From: Salvia splendens
Lineage: Eukaryota; Streptophyta; Magnoliopsida; Lamiales; Lamiaceae
NCBI RefSeq assembly: GCF_004379255.2
Contig: NC_056032.1
Span: 26,819,322 to 26,883,321 of the forward strand
Length of the DNA stretch: 64,000 nt
Direction of reading: 5' to 3'
This document shows, piece after piece, positions 1 through 10,591 of this stretch. Within the stretch, counting starts at the first letter, position 1. Every line of letters starts with the position of its first letter. A program made the translations under genes and the position numbers. Below the pieces are notes generated by a model, which ran no database searches, was not told where the DNA came from, and was given only the letters and a program-made list of their open reading frames with translations.

Positions 1-509
1 GTATCGACTTGTTCAGGTGCGTACCGGGTCATGTTGTTGAGCGCACGGTCATACTCGGTCACAGTCATGCGTCCCTGGGTTAGATTGTAAAATTCTGCCA
101 CCTTTGCTTTCCGATAGCTCTTAGGCACATACTTATTATACATCTCGGCCTTGAAACCTTCCCATGTCATCCCCGTTACTTACTCTCGGGGCATTGTCTT
201 CATCCGTGTGTCCCACCAGAAGTCAGCAGACTCGGTTAGTTGGTAGGTCACACAACTCAACCGTTCTTTGTCATTGCACCCCAAGATTGCGAAAATGTGC
301 TCCAATGAGCGTATCCATGATTCGGCCTTGGCCGGCTCTCCCATTCCATCAAAGACGGGAGGTTTCTGACCTAAGTACAACTTCACGATCTCACGGTCAA
401 CCGGAGGTGGAGAAGGTGGTGGCGGAGGGATGGGTTGCGTCACACTCTCCTCCATCGCCTGAGGGGTAGGTTCGGGGTTCCCACGTCTTATGTTACGTCT
501 TGGCGGCAT
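1..509 (-). pseudogene. gag: gag of Ty3/gypsy element, truncated by window edge, one in-frame stop
   Basis: The reading frame starts at ATG 507-509 with a basic, proline-rich N-terminus, followed by the gypsy gag core: KPPVFDG, AESWIRSLEHIF, and ADFWWDTRM with its Trp pair. A TAA at 180-182 interrupts it. The same frame then continues to base 1 with typical capsid sequence (TWEGFKAEMYNKYVP, then VTEYDRALNNMTRYAPEQVD). Gag forms the particle in which the RNA is reverse transcribed. This copy has lost function unless the stop is read through. The zinc knuckle would lie outside the window. Confidence 0.85.
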
Positions 510-1162
510 TCTGTTTTATCACAAGAATTATTATTGTATTTATTCGAAATCCCAAGAATAGTTGAAAGGTGGAAATCAAAGGGAAATTGCATCATAGAAT
601 AATAAGGAGCTTTTGCAAGACACTGCATCGAATATAACTGCATAAAATGATAGCAAGAGAGTAATCACCGAATGGTGTAGCAAGAGGCAATTGCGTCGCA
701 AGGTAGCAAATGAGTGATTGCTCAACAAGATAGTAAAGGATATGAGACAATTTGTACAATAGAGTGGCAATCATAGGTTTCCAATAGAATGGTAAAAGAC
801 AACGATAGTAGAATATGATTGTGCAATAGGACAACAAAAGACAGTTGTATATTGAGATGGTTAGGATGGTTTCAAATTATGGCAAGAAACAATTGTACCA
901 TCGAGTAGCAAAGATAGTATGTCACAAATAATTGTGCAATTAGGAAAAGGACGATTACAATGTAGTGTAGCAAAAGGTAATCGCACAGTTTGAACAATAA
1001 GAAATGATATCAAGTTATTGCACAATAGAATAGCAAAAGACAAAAATTTCCATAGGGTTATCAAACGTTGCCTCCAAGAGGTCTTAGTTCCATCATCATC
1101 AAAACAAAAGGGTAAAACAACGTGGAAAGAGAAAAACTAGAGTCAAGCAAAAAGGTAGAGTA
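510..1162. other. Retrotransposon leader, noncoding
   Basis: This lies between the unrecognised ORF and gag of the minus-strand gypsy element. It is AT-rich and has a loosely repeated motif (around gcaa-aga-acaattg) from about 590 to 1050. I see no convincing coding region. Confidence 0.5.
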
Positions 1163-1873
1163 TCAAAAACGTGGGAAATCGAAATAAAATATTCCAGAAT
1201 TATTATGTTTAATCTTTTCCATCCTCCTCCTTCTTCTCCCCGGTCTCTCCAACGCTCTCTCTCTATTTGGGTCCTTCTTCTCCTCGGGTTCCTCCTCCTC
1301 GGGATCCTCCTCTGGATCCTCTTCCTCACTTTCTTCCTCGACACCTACGGGTGGAGGTACTATCCCGGGCATCCCATCGACCTCTCTGTCGATTCTTAGA
1401 GGGGCTGAAATGCGCATCCCGAGTCTCATTCTCTTAGGAACACGGGAGACATGTGGCTCCATGTCGCAACGACTCCTTCGCATGCGGGCTTGAATAGGCG
1501 GATAGATATGTGGAGGTGGAGCACGTGGCGGTCCATCAAAAGTAGTTGTCATAGCCGGAAGCAGCACCTTTATAAGGCCAACCAAATCACCCCGCACGGT
1601 GTAGTCAGGCGGGCTATACCATATGAAAAACCGAGATGCCTGAGCGGTCCACTCGTCCCAAGGCGGTGGTAAAGTGTGGATGAGCTTTTGGATCCCCTCG
1701 TGATGGGTGGCTCCCCCATACGCATAGGCGTTCATCAACTTATCATAAAATCCGGTAACATAGGACATAAGGAAAAGCTTCCCATCCCACTCGTAGTCTT
1801 GGTAGCGCTCAACTGGGTGGTCCCTATTGCTGGAGTAACGATTTCGCATCGGGGCATAATACCGCTGGGCCAT
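1163..1873 (-). CDS. Unrecognised 236-residue ORF between primer site and gag
   Basis: The open frame starts with ATG at 1871-1873 and lies about 920 bp downstream of the primer site and 650 bp upstream of gag, on the same strand. I do not recognise the product. The N-terminal 110 residues look globular (motifs WDGKLFLMSYVTGFYDKLM and TLPPPWDEWTAQASRFF). A proline-rich segment follows, then an acidic Glu/Asp run at about residues 175-200 and an Arg-rich cluster (RRRRR) near residue 217. Extra ORFs ahead of gag are known in some plant gypsy lineages (Ogre/Tat), but I see no basis for homology. It is uninterrupted while the neighbouring gag has a stop. It could be captured host sequence or a gag-leader protein. 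Confidence 0.5.
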   Translation of the reverse strand: MAQRYYAPMRNRYSSNRDHPVERYQDYEWDGKLFLMSYVTGFYDKLMNAYAYGGATHHEGIQKLIHTLPPPWDEWTAQASRFFIWYSPPDYTVRGDLVGLIKVLLPAMTTTFDGPPRAPPPHIYPPIQARMRRSRCDMEPHVSRVPKRMRLGMRISAPLRIDREVDGMPGIVPPPVGVEEESEEEDPEEDPEEEEPEEKKDPNRERALERPGRRRRRMEKIKHNNSGIFYFDFPRF

Positions 1874-2287
1874 CTAAAAGAAAGAAAACTCAGCATCAGC
1901 ACAAGGAGCGAAAGAATAACAGTGTATGAGTTTTCGAATGATGCTGAGAATGTGATGGGTGCGTATAAATCCCCAACGACGGAGGTGTGAGGGTGGTATC
2001 ATATCAAGAATGAAAGGGATTTTATTTCTGAGGCAGAGGTTTGTGCGTTTTCGCATTTCGTTAATTCACGATATATTCCCACGCGTCGCTTGCCTTGCGT
2101 TAGGCGTTTCGTGCCTCCACGTTCGACATTAAAAATTTCATTCATCCATGATTTACAATTATATATAGCAGCATGCTCAAGTTCTTTCACATAGATATTA
2201 TCTCGAAAGGCAAATGAACAATCACAATCATATAACACTTCATTCATCCAACGTATATAGGTTTAACACGTATTCGAGTAGCATATA

Positions 2288-2522
2288 CTCCCTCCGTCCC
2301 GTGCTACTCGCACGTTTGCTTTTCGGCTCGTCACAAAGTCCTTACACTATTTATAATTTAAGTTAGAATTAATGCATTTAATTAATATGTTAGTTTAAGT
2401 TAAGAGCTCTTTTATTAAGTGATGTCTCATTACACCTAAAATTCTTTTTTAATTACATAAAAAAATCAATCCCAAATTTACGGCCTAAAATGAAAAGTGC
2501 GAGTAGCATGGGACGGAGGGAG
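2288..2522. mobile_element. Stowaway-type MITE, 235 bp
   Basis: Inverted ends CTCCCTCCGTCCCGTGCTAC...GTAGCATGGGACGGAGGGAG are flanked by TA on both sides (2286-2287 and 2523-2524), the hallmark of Tc1/mariner-type insertion. No coding capacity. A nearly identical 235-bp copy is at 46084-46318. This one sits in the leader of the minus-strand gypsy element, so it inserted after that element. Confidence 0.85.
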
Positions 2523-2791
2523 TACAAGTTTATTGTCTTAACAACATTCGTCATCTCGGCATAAACGCAAATATCAATTTCACATCATATCAATTCATTC
2601 ATGCTAGAGTAATATTCCCAACATTTCACAGTTCATATCAAAATTCCATCAACATATTTGTTACCTCATTCCTCGTGGTTGGGCAGAGACGAGTTGTGGT
2701 GTTGAGCTTCCGATGTTTATCATTTAGCCAAATTACACATGCACAGATTTTGACTCAAAAAGACTCTTGGGTCCAGAGCGGAAAAAACTGA

Positions 2792-2804
2792 GGCTCTGAT
2801 ACCA
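2792..2804 (-). other. Primer-binding site, Met-tRNA type
   Basis: On the minus strand this reads TGGTATCAGAGCC, the complement of the 3' end of plant initiator Met tRNA, three bases inside the LTR end at 2808. It sets the element's orientation as minus and marks where reverse transcription would start. Confidence 0.85.
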
Positions 2805-2807
2805 AAC

Positions 2808-5571
2808 TGTCACGACCGCCCCCTAGGGTTAATAAAAGCGGGCGATCGCGACTTAAAGGGGGTTTTAAAGGACATTCAAAGAAGGCTAGGGTTTTCAATA
2901 AAAGTGTGACCAAAATTTAGGTTTAATAAATAAAACGACCAAGAGTAATTACGTTTAATAAATAAAGGACTAAGGGTTTAGCATTTATTCAAAAGTAACG
3001 AGTTTTCAAATATCCCACATAAAACAGTTTTAATTTAAATAAAAGTATGTAAAGAAAACATCACAGCGGAAGCATCCAAGAGAAGAGTGACGTCATGTGT
3101 GAAGACACGACGACACTTGGAGTTTCAAAACGACCATAGTTTATTATTAATTCCTGCTCAACACCACCAACCGCTCGTCGCTGCTCAACCTGCACATAGA
3201 GAAAACATATGCAGGACTAAGTACTTTTGAAAATACTCAGTGGCTCATGCCGAAAACATTTTAAATAAAAGTACATATTATCATGCCATACGTAGGTAAC
3301 CATCGGGGTTTTACTTTATAAAGGCCCGAGGCACCAAAATATTTTCCATTGTTCAAAATAGCGACTGCGCAATCATTTTTCCCCATCGTCATCAACCATA
3401 TCTGCCAATACATGACAAGGAATGCGGCCGCAAACCAGGTCACTAGACCGGCCAGCCCGTACGCTAGCACACAGTCTACCATAGGTGTACACTAATCCAA
3501 GTAGTGTTTGCGGCCCTACGAGGACCCGAATTCGATTTATATAACAGTGGCAACAGCCACATCAGATAGGCATGTTAAAACAAAGCACGACATGATAATC
3601 GCTTTAAACCACCCTTATAACACCACGTAATATTTTCGGAAAAATAAAGAGGTTTGAAAAGAAGCCCACCTCGATCCTTTAGATTTCAAGTTTCACTTTT
3701 CCTTTGATATCACGCTTTACGCACGAATTTTCACCTTTGGATAAGGTTTTCCCAACTAGTCACTAACATGGACTTAGTATTATGCATGTCCTTAATTTTT
3801 CCCTTTTCCCAACAACAAATGGAAATCACATCATAGCATAACATCTTTGCATATCACATCATCTCGTCACATATATAATTCATGTATGCCATTCAAAACA
3901 TAAAAATATAGTTATTTTGCAAAGGTAGAAATCTGGCAGCACTGCGCAACCATTTTATAAAAATCATCCGACTTCCGTTGGGGCTAAAACTTTACGACAA
4001 AGCAGTAGACTCATCAAATAACTTCCAGTTTAAATTTCATGTCAAAATAACCTTTTTAGGTCGGTAAAATAGAAAACGTAACCTACTGGTCGAGAAGACA
4101 GTTTCTGCCAGAAATGCGCAGTCAACTTTAAAAATTCACCAAAATTCCATCTTTTATCCAAATGAGTTGAAATTTACACGCAACATAGAAGATATCATGA
4201 AGTTTACTCAGTTTCATTTGATCGGTCAAAAACGAGTCGGAACTTACTTCGGAATCACAGTTTCTCATTCTTTTAGGAAATCCGAATTAGGGTTTACCCC
4301 CACTTATTCAAAATCAACCTTTTCATGGTTTTAACATATTAGCATGCTCAAAAGGGTCCTTAGACACATATTTTCATGAAATCACATATCATTCACCGAG
4401 GATTCATTAAATCATCAACCAATTGAAATCAAAATGCATTCACACATACGATTACACATTCCCACCGATTAAACCCTTAGATCCGCATTCCCTACACTCT
4501 CTACATTCATGACGGAGTCAAAGAAGGTTTAGGTGGAGAGGAGTGGAGAATATAGGTTTGAATTTACCTTTCTTGGACGAAACAATCTGTAGAAAGCGAA
4601 TAAAACCTTGGTTCTTCAATAATCTCTTGGGAAATTGAGGGGATCTTGAGTAGAATGGATGAACAAGTGTGGGAGAGTGAAGAAGAGGGAATGAGCGTGT
4701 ACTTCAAGGGAGGGGGCGATTTTTTTGGTAGGGGCTAGGGTTAGGTTTTGTTTTATTTATAGAGTTAAGATGAAATCTCCAATTAATTGCATGAAGATAT
4801 GGAGAATAAATCAAATAAAGATTTGAGAGATTTGGGGAGGGATGATTGGCGTGTAAATTGAGGGAAAATAAGGAGGATATTCGAAAATCATGGTTATTTA
4901 ATTAGCCATGATTTAATTTGGTATTTTCACGGAGCAGAATAAAATATAATACGGAGCAGAAAAATAAATAAAAATCCTCCCATGAACTAGGAATAGGCGT
5001 GTGAAATTATTTCTTCCACAAGGAATAATTTCCAAATCTTTAATAAAATAGATAAGGCAAGATTTGCTAGGATATTCCAATTAAAACATAATGAAATAAT
5101 TAAGGGATCAAAATAAATAATGAATAATTTCCTTCTCCCACAAACTAGGAGATTTCGAAATCTCCCTTAGGAAAAATAATTGGGCCGATTTTTATCATGA
5201 AGAAATAAGATAATTAGGCTTTAGGATTTAATTTGGATAACTATCCCAAAGCAAATAATTAAATCCAAGAAAAATAATTCCTCTCTCCAAATAATAATAA
5301 TGGTCGAATATTTCTCCACAAAAGGGCAAGGTAATTACTTATGATCCTAATTAAATCTCACTCCCCTTAAAAAATAAGTTACCGCAATATATTTCATTCC
5401 ACATCAATTAATTTAAGCCACGTCATAAAATCAACGAAATTGACTAGGTCAAAACAAAATTAGGTCATCGAATAAATCACATAACGATTCGTCATATAAT
5501 TGCGACAATCAAAGCAATAAATACAACGTCTTAGGATTCCAAAATTAGGGTTCGAAAAGTGGGGCGTTACA
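2808..5571 (-). repeat. 5' LTR of the left gypsy element (family copy 1)
   Basis: The sequence runs from TGTCACGACCGCCCC to GGGGCGTTACA, so it has the TG...CA ends of an LTR, and it abuts the primer site. On the minus strand a TATA-like CTATAAATA (4754-4762) would drive the element. Copies 2 (26760-30210) and 3 (36435-40935) share the ends or the TATA position. The small open frames inside do not look coding. Confidence 0.85.
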
Positions 5572-6878
5572 CCTATTCCACTAACTTTTTTCTACCCGCT
5601 TTTCTTAACATATCTTAAAACTTGTGCAACCCATAAATGAGACTCCTAATGACGGACAGAGGGAGTATGTATTTAACATACAAAATGGAGTACAAATTTT
5701 GCGCTATAGTTGTACACCCCCCCTCCCCCCTTTCCCTTTATATAGTGGATGTGCCGGTGGTGATGACTATCAAATCAATCCAACAGATTTTGGGCTAACC
5801 TTACTCTGATTGCAAGTCAATCGGGTGCAAACTAATCAGTTGTGATTTTTGATGGGTTTATAAATATTCATGCGAAGGTTTAGATTTTGGGCTAACCCAA
5901 TAGGCTAATCAGACAGCTAACGCTAAAATTAACATGTGATCTATCCAATAAAATTGTGCTTAACGGACTTGTGCACTAGAACAAATGGCATTGTCACCGA
6001 CGGTGCAATTGTGTGGTTAGCACGCGAGGTCATGCTGAAGGTCAAGATGCCCGTCGACAGTATTAGGCAATAACTCGACAACAACTATGATGTAGACAAT
6101 AATGCCACAATGATACCAGTTGGCATAAAGGATAGATTAGATTTTAAACCTAATTTAAGATTGAAAGGCTACAAGGCAATAGCTGCGGTCCTAATTGTTA
6201 TAAGAGTTCAAAATAGACTCTCACCCTAATGTTAATACTTAATTTTAAGAAACAACTCCTTCTGTCCCATAGGTGCATTTTTCTTTTTCGTCCATCTAAT
6301 AAAAATATAAGCATTTTTATATGAAAACTTGTCCTCAACTCATTACCCACATACATCAATTTATTTACAACGTATATCACAATGGTCCACTATTACAACC
6401 CATTAAACAGTAATAATAATGTGGATCTCATTTTCCTCTAACATTACTTTAAGTATCATTCTCCTCAATTCTCTCAAACTTTAACAATTATGAATTAATT
6501 CTCATGTCATTTTGTATGCTCATATTTTTATGGAACAGAGGGAATATTAAATTTATTCACTACTAAATCCCAATAATTTCATTTTCTTAAGAAAAGTTTT
6601 GGGCTGTTCCTTAGATTTTTTTTTGGACAAAATCCAATACACAGATAATTCTACTTTATTTTTTATTAATTTCGCCAATCCTATTTTATTTTTCTATACT
6701 ACTTTGTTCTCCCAGTATTTAATTAATTATTCTTTCTTTAGTTTATTTTCTTTATAAGTTTCTTCAATCGTATTTTATTATTTCGAACCACTTTGTTCTC
6801 TCACTACGTATCCAAATTATTATTTCTCCTATTTTAGTTTCATACTTAGTCGTTTTATTTCTTAAATAACAGAGAAAC
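5572..6878. other. Intergenic spacer with MITE remnants
   Basis: I see no gene. A MITE-like right end (GACGGACAGAGGGAG, near 5665) has lost its left partner. A degenerate Stowaway-like element spans about 6256-6544 (CTCCTTCTGTCCCATA to TATGGAACAGAGGGAAT). The rest is AT-rich. Confidence 0.5.
6256..6544. mobile_element. Degenerate Stowaway-like MITE
   Basis: The ends CTCCTTCTGTCCCATA and TATGGAACAGAGGGAAT are imperfect inverted repeats of the CTCCCTCCGTCCC class about 290 bp apart. The interior is AT-rich and noncoding. The flanking TA duplication is degraded. Confidence 0.45.
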
Positions 6879-7014
6879 TTCTCACACTTAGACCAGAAAA
6901 TGGGCTAAGTGTGAGAAAAACAGACAGAAAACCCAACTGCACAAACATACTTTTAACAAGTGAAAAAGACAAACTTCTCATACTTAGACCATACACTGGG
7001 CTAAGTAGGAGAAG
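6879..7014 (-). promoter_or_regulatory. Pair of related hairpins downstream of the 3' ORF
   Basis: Two inverted repeats, 6879-6917 and 6974-7014, have arms close to TTCTCACACTTAG and CTAAGTGTGAGAA around a loop of about 10 bp. They lie 140-270 bp past the stop of the 3' ORF on the minus strand. The same pair occurs after the 3' ORF of the opposite-strand element (21912-21946 and 22037-22075). Function is unknown: an RNA structure, 3'-end signal or protein site are all possible. Confidence 0.7.
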
Positions 7015-7152
7015 AACTCATATAAACGAACGACAACAGATAAACATGCGGGTAGAAATAGTCAGCATATATATACAGGCATAGAAGAGCATGCTCAAGC
7101 TGAAAAGAAGTAGATATGAACCAAAAACTAAAGTTTACTTGGTTCTGCTAGT

Positions 7153-9306
7153 TTAGTCAGATTGCTTCTCTAGCTGGATCCTCTTGATCTCAGATGAAGT
7201 AGGTATATCGGAAGGTGGTTGGCTGGTGATGGCGGGGGTTGTCTTCCTTTTTCTCAGTGTCCTGGTAGTGGTCGTGTCGGGAGTGGTCTCTTGGGGTTGG
7301 CTTCCTTTTGAGGTAGAGGCTGCGGATAAGAGTTGGAGGGTCAACTGGTTGTTCTGCTCTGCTAGATTTGTCATTCTCTCAATCAGAGAGAGTGCTTGAG
7401 TCATATTTTCATTTTGGAGCTTGAGAAATACATGTTTCTTCTCATTGGCCTCACCGAATTTGTTCATCATGAACTCAATGATCCGCTGCCACTTTTTCTC
7501 TGTACCTTCTGATTTCTCCTTCGTTGAGCGTGGTCTCTCCTCAGGTACCGCTGGCTCTGCTTTGGGAGGCGATGGTCTCTCTGGAGGAGTCTTCACTTCT
7601 GTAGTCTCTTCAGGATCATTACCCTCCTCGCTTGAGTCCTCCTCACTTTCTTCCTCCGATTGCTCACCTTCACAAAACACTAGGCCCGCCCTATTTCTTT
7701 TAATAATACCAATGTTGATAAGATAGGATGTATCAAACCACTCTGGGTCGCTGCACATCATGATGGAGGATCTTGGGATTATCATCCTTGGCATCACATT
7801 CCTTATCAGATATGCTCCCAACAGATGGAAAGCATATAGGTGGCGAATGGGATGATGAGCTATTTTTGTGGCACGAGTGAGCCAGCCAGTAGCCCAAGTG
7901 TACCTTAACTTTCTTGATCATACACCACATAAAATATAATTCAATTGTGGTGACTGTGGTGTTGATATATCCAAGGAGGTAATTGGCTAGAAAGAAATGC
8001 GTCATCCTTAGAACAGGGTCTGCAATCTCTTCTGTTGTTGACTCACTTGTCTTGAACGGATCTGCACCCTCAGCTTTTATCAACTTCCACGCTTCCTCAG
8101 CGTTGAACCCCTCAATATATCTAGGTTGGCCGATTTCCCTCAGAGTCCAATCTTTCTCTTGTTCGCTTCATTGCTCAGCAGTCCCAACCTCAATGACCAT
8201 TCCCTAAGATTCATAGCCATTTCTTGGTTGAAAAATCTGAAGTAAATGGACTCCTTGTCCAAGTTAGTAGTCGATTCAAACTGAAAGGATGTGAAAAATT
8301 CTTTTCAAGATTCACCGGCACGATTTAGTCAACAAACTATTTCTTGACGCCAATCATTTGCAGAGACGGATAATGAATTTTTCTTCCTGATTGTGCTGGT
8401 CTTGACTCTGATACTCTCCCCGCGTAATTCAATCTCAACTTCGGGTCTTCAAAGTGAATCATAGCCTCCAGCAGCTTTTGATCCAGATCAATTTCTGGCC
8501 TTCCAAATGCTCTGATATGTTGATCTTCTTCTAGATAGTGGGTTGTTTGGATAGGGTTAGTAGCAGCTTGCCACCTGCTTCCCCTTTCTCTTCCTCTCTG
8601 CTGCTTCTCTTTTTGTGGCCGCCAAAACTGCAGCCTCTTCTCGCATGCTCCTTAGTTCCTCTCTGTCCAGCCCCCGTTGTATACGAAAAATCCTTCTTCT
8701 CGCCCTCTCACTCAGGGTCTCCCTGTCATCATCCGACTCCATTTCTTCCACATTCACCACTTCCAATGCCCTTCCTGCCAATTATTCCCTAATTGGCTCT
8801 CGAACCTCTTCTTTCTTTCTTCCATCTGTCTCGCCCTCTTCTCGACAATTTCCTTCCTCACCAGACTCAACCCCTTCTTCGATTTCCGTCTTTTGTTCAA
8901 GATTGGTGGCGGGTCTGGTTGTTTCCAACAGGGGGATTTGGGTTTGAAGGGCAGTCGATGTGTTGGGAGGTTGCGCCACTGGTTCTGTCGAAACCAGTTC
9001 TCTGATTGGGGTTCCGATGGGAGCAGGAGGAACTCGACTTTCTTCTTCCTTGAATTTCTCGGCCAAATTGGAGAAAACCTCACTCATCTTGTCGTTCGGA
9101 ATGAACTTTCCCAATACGTCTCTAAGAATTCTGAGGTACGTACTGCTCATGGACGTCTCTGTTGGCTGAGACGCACTTGAATTTGGGGACACCATTGTTT
9201 GGGTAGGTGGTGGCGTCATGATTTTCGGAACTGGAGTTGCCAGAACCAACCGCGCTCGTCGTCCTGTTGAGTGTTTCTGAGAATGGCTGGTGGAGGATTT
9301 GTCCAT
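7153..9306 (-). pseudogene. 3' ORF (env-like position) of the pol-less Athila-like element
   Basis: The frame opens at ATG 9304-9306 and runs in one frame to 8557, with an in-frame stop at 8782-8784. Degraded sequence follows to about 8090. Two overlapping frames (8083-7733 and 7821-7153) then carry the C-terminal half, implying a frameshift near 7820. The N-terminal part is Ser/Thr/Pro-rich, then acidic and Lys/Arg-rich. The middle has a hydrophobic stretch (THFFLANYLLGYINTTVTTI). The C-terminus has an acidic Glu/Ser run and a likely coiled coil (NEKKHVFLKLQNENMTQALS). In Athila elements a third ORF occupies this position and is called env-like, though its role is unproven. Confidence 0.6.
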
Positions 9307-9421
9307 GGATGGTGGTGTGGGATACCTGCGCCTGAAACTAAGAGATAAGAAGTTAGGAATTTTGGAGGTTGGATAAATCTAAGAGTCTGTTGAATGTGAA
9401 AGGGTTTGAGAGAGGGTGAAG

Positions 9422-9471
9422 TTTTATAAATAGAGGTGGAAGGGGAAGAGGGAACGGTTTCTATGACGTCA
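9422..9471 (-). promoter_or_regulatory. Putative internal promoter of the 3' ORF
   Basis: On the minus strand a TATA box (TATAAAA, 9422-9428) lies about 120 bp before the ATG at 9306. The palindrome TGACGTCA (9464-9471), a bZIP/CRE-type site, lies about 36 bp further upstream. The plus-strand Athila-like element has a TATA box at nearly the same distance from its own 3' ORF, which supports function. That a transcript starts here is inference. Confidence 0.45.
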
Positions 9472-9506
9472 GCGACCGTCCGACTTCTACGCCAAATTTT
9501 GAATTT

Positions 9507-10591
9507 CAAATTTTTCCAGCTTCCCCCTCTATTTACCTCGTCTAGTTAAAAACAAAAATCTGTAGTAATCCTCTCTCTCTTGCCGATTCAGTCAAATCCT
9601 TAATTGAAAGTAAAGCGCTGGGATAAAATAAAAGATTTTCTGGAGTATTGGCATGAGATTTCAAGATTCGAAAGAGTATTGCGTTGAAATGAAAGTCCCC
9701 TCTAGATACATCCAAATATTTTAAAAATATTTTTACTATTTTCTGAAATTAAAATTTGAAATTCTCTTAAATCAAAAACAAGAAACAACTAAAATTTTTA
9801 TTTAAGGTTGTAGGAAAATTCTAGAAATTAACTTGATCAGGTACCCTGCTCACACATGTTCATTGAGTTGAGTGCGTAAATTTTCGAGAATTGTCTAGCA
9901 ACAATTTATTCACTTGATCAGGCTGAATATGCGTAGTGGGATTTCTCCTCCCGCATATACTGCCGATTTATTTACCATTCTTTTTAGATGGATTGACAAA
10001 AGAAAAAGCTATAAGATAGGATACTTCCTGAAACTTTGCAATTACCCAGATGTGGCGGATCAATTGATTTGCAAGGTTACACTTGCTCTTCTGAATTTGA
10101 CCTGCTTCGATCTCCACCAAAACTTGAGAAGTAGTACTTTCTGGCCAGTTAATCATCTTTGTACATCTGTACTCATGAGTTAGCAGCTTCCTTCTCATCT
10201 CATAGTCATCCATCCTCTAGTGCTCGTTGCATTTTTCACAATTGACTGGATAAAGTGGATCTGAGTTTCATTCCAACTTGATCAGCTCAGAAGTTGGAGA
10301 GCCATTATGGGAATGATCATCAACTGGAGATCCTGAATTAACTTTTCTCTTATCCATCCACCAATTTTTCTAGAGACTCATTGCCATCATGGAACCCCAC
10401 TTTTTCTTGTGATTCTTGTACGTGCCCTGAATTTTCTTATTCTATTTGGGACGCAGTCCAGGGTTAGGTGGTTTCTTCACCCCAAGAGGTTCCGGCCATG
10501 GTTGTAGCTGCACCCAGTAGATGAATCTTGCAACTTTTCTTCTCGACCTTTCCTCCTTCAGCTCTGGTTCACTTTCTTCATAGCAACATCC
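9507..10591 (-). pseudogene. Unassigned remnant between gag and the 3' ORF
   Basis: This is where pol would be expected. I find no protease, RT, RNase H or integrase motif in any frame. An open stretch of 81 codons (10213-9968, starting at ATG) includes CTKMINWPESTTSQVLVEIE. Upstream of it, broken frames read like the Lys-rich end of gag (for example KKIQGTYKNHKKKWGSMMA). About 9510-9960 is AT-rich and noncoding. The simplest reading is a deletion of pol that left junction sequence. Confidence 0.4.

Larger units (their letters stand above)
1..5571 (-). mobile_element. Ty3/gypsy retrotransposon, 5' part only
   Basis: Reading leftward on the minus strand there is an LTR (2808-5571), a primer-binding site matching initiator Met tRNA (2792-2804), a 2.3 kb leader with an unrecognised ORF, and the start of gag, which reaches the left edge. 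Protease, RT, integrase and the 3' LTR would lie outside the window. The gag style and long LTR resemble the Tekay/Del chromovirus type; that assignment is inference because no RT is visible. The leader carries a Stowaway MITE. Two further LTRs of the same family, also minus-oriented, lie at 26760-30210 and 36435-40935. Confidence 0.85.

Noticed and set aside
3261..3482. Possible small membrane protein within the first LTR
   Set aside because: It lies in LTR sequence, and the frame is not kept in the other two LTR copies.
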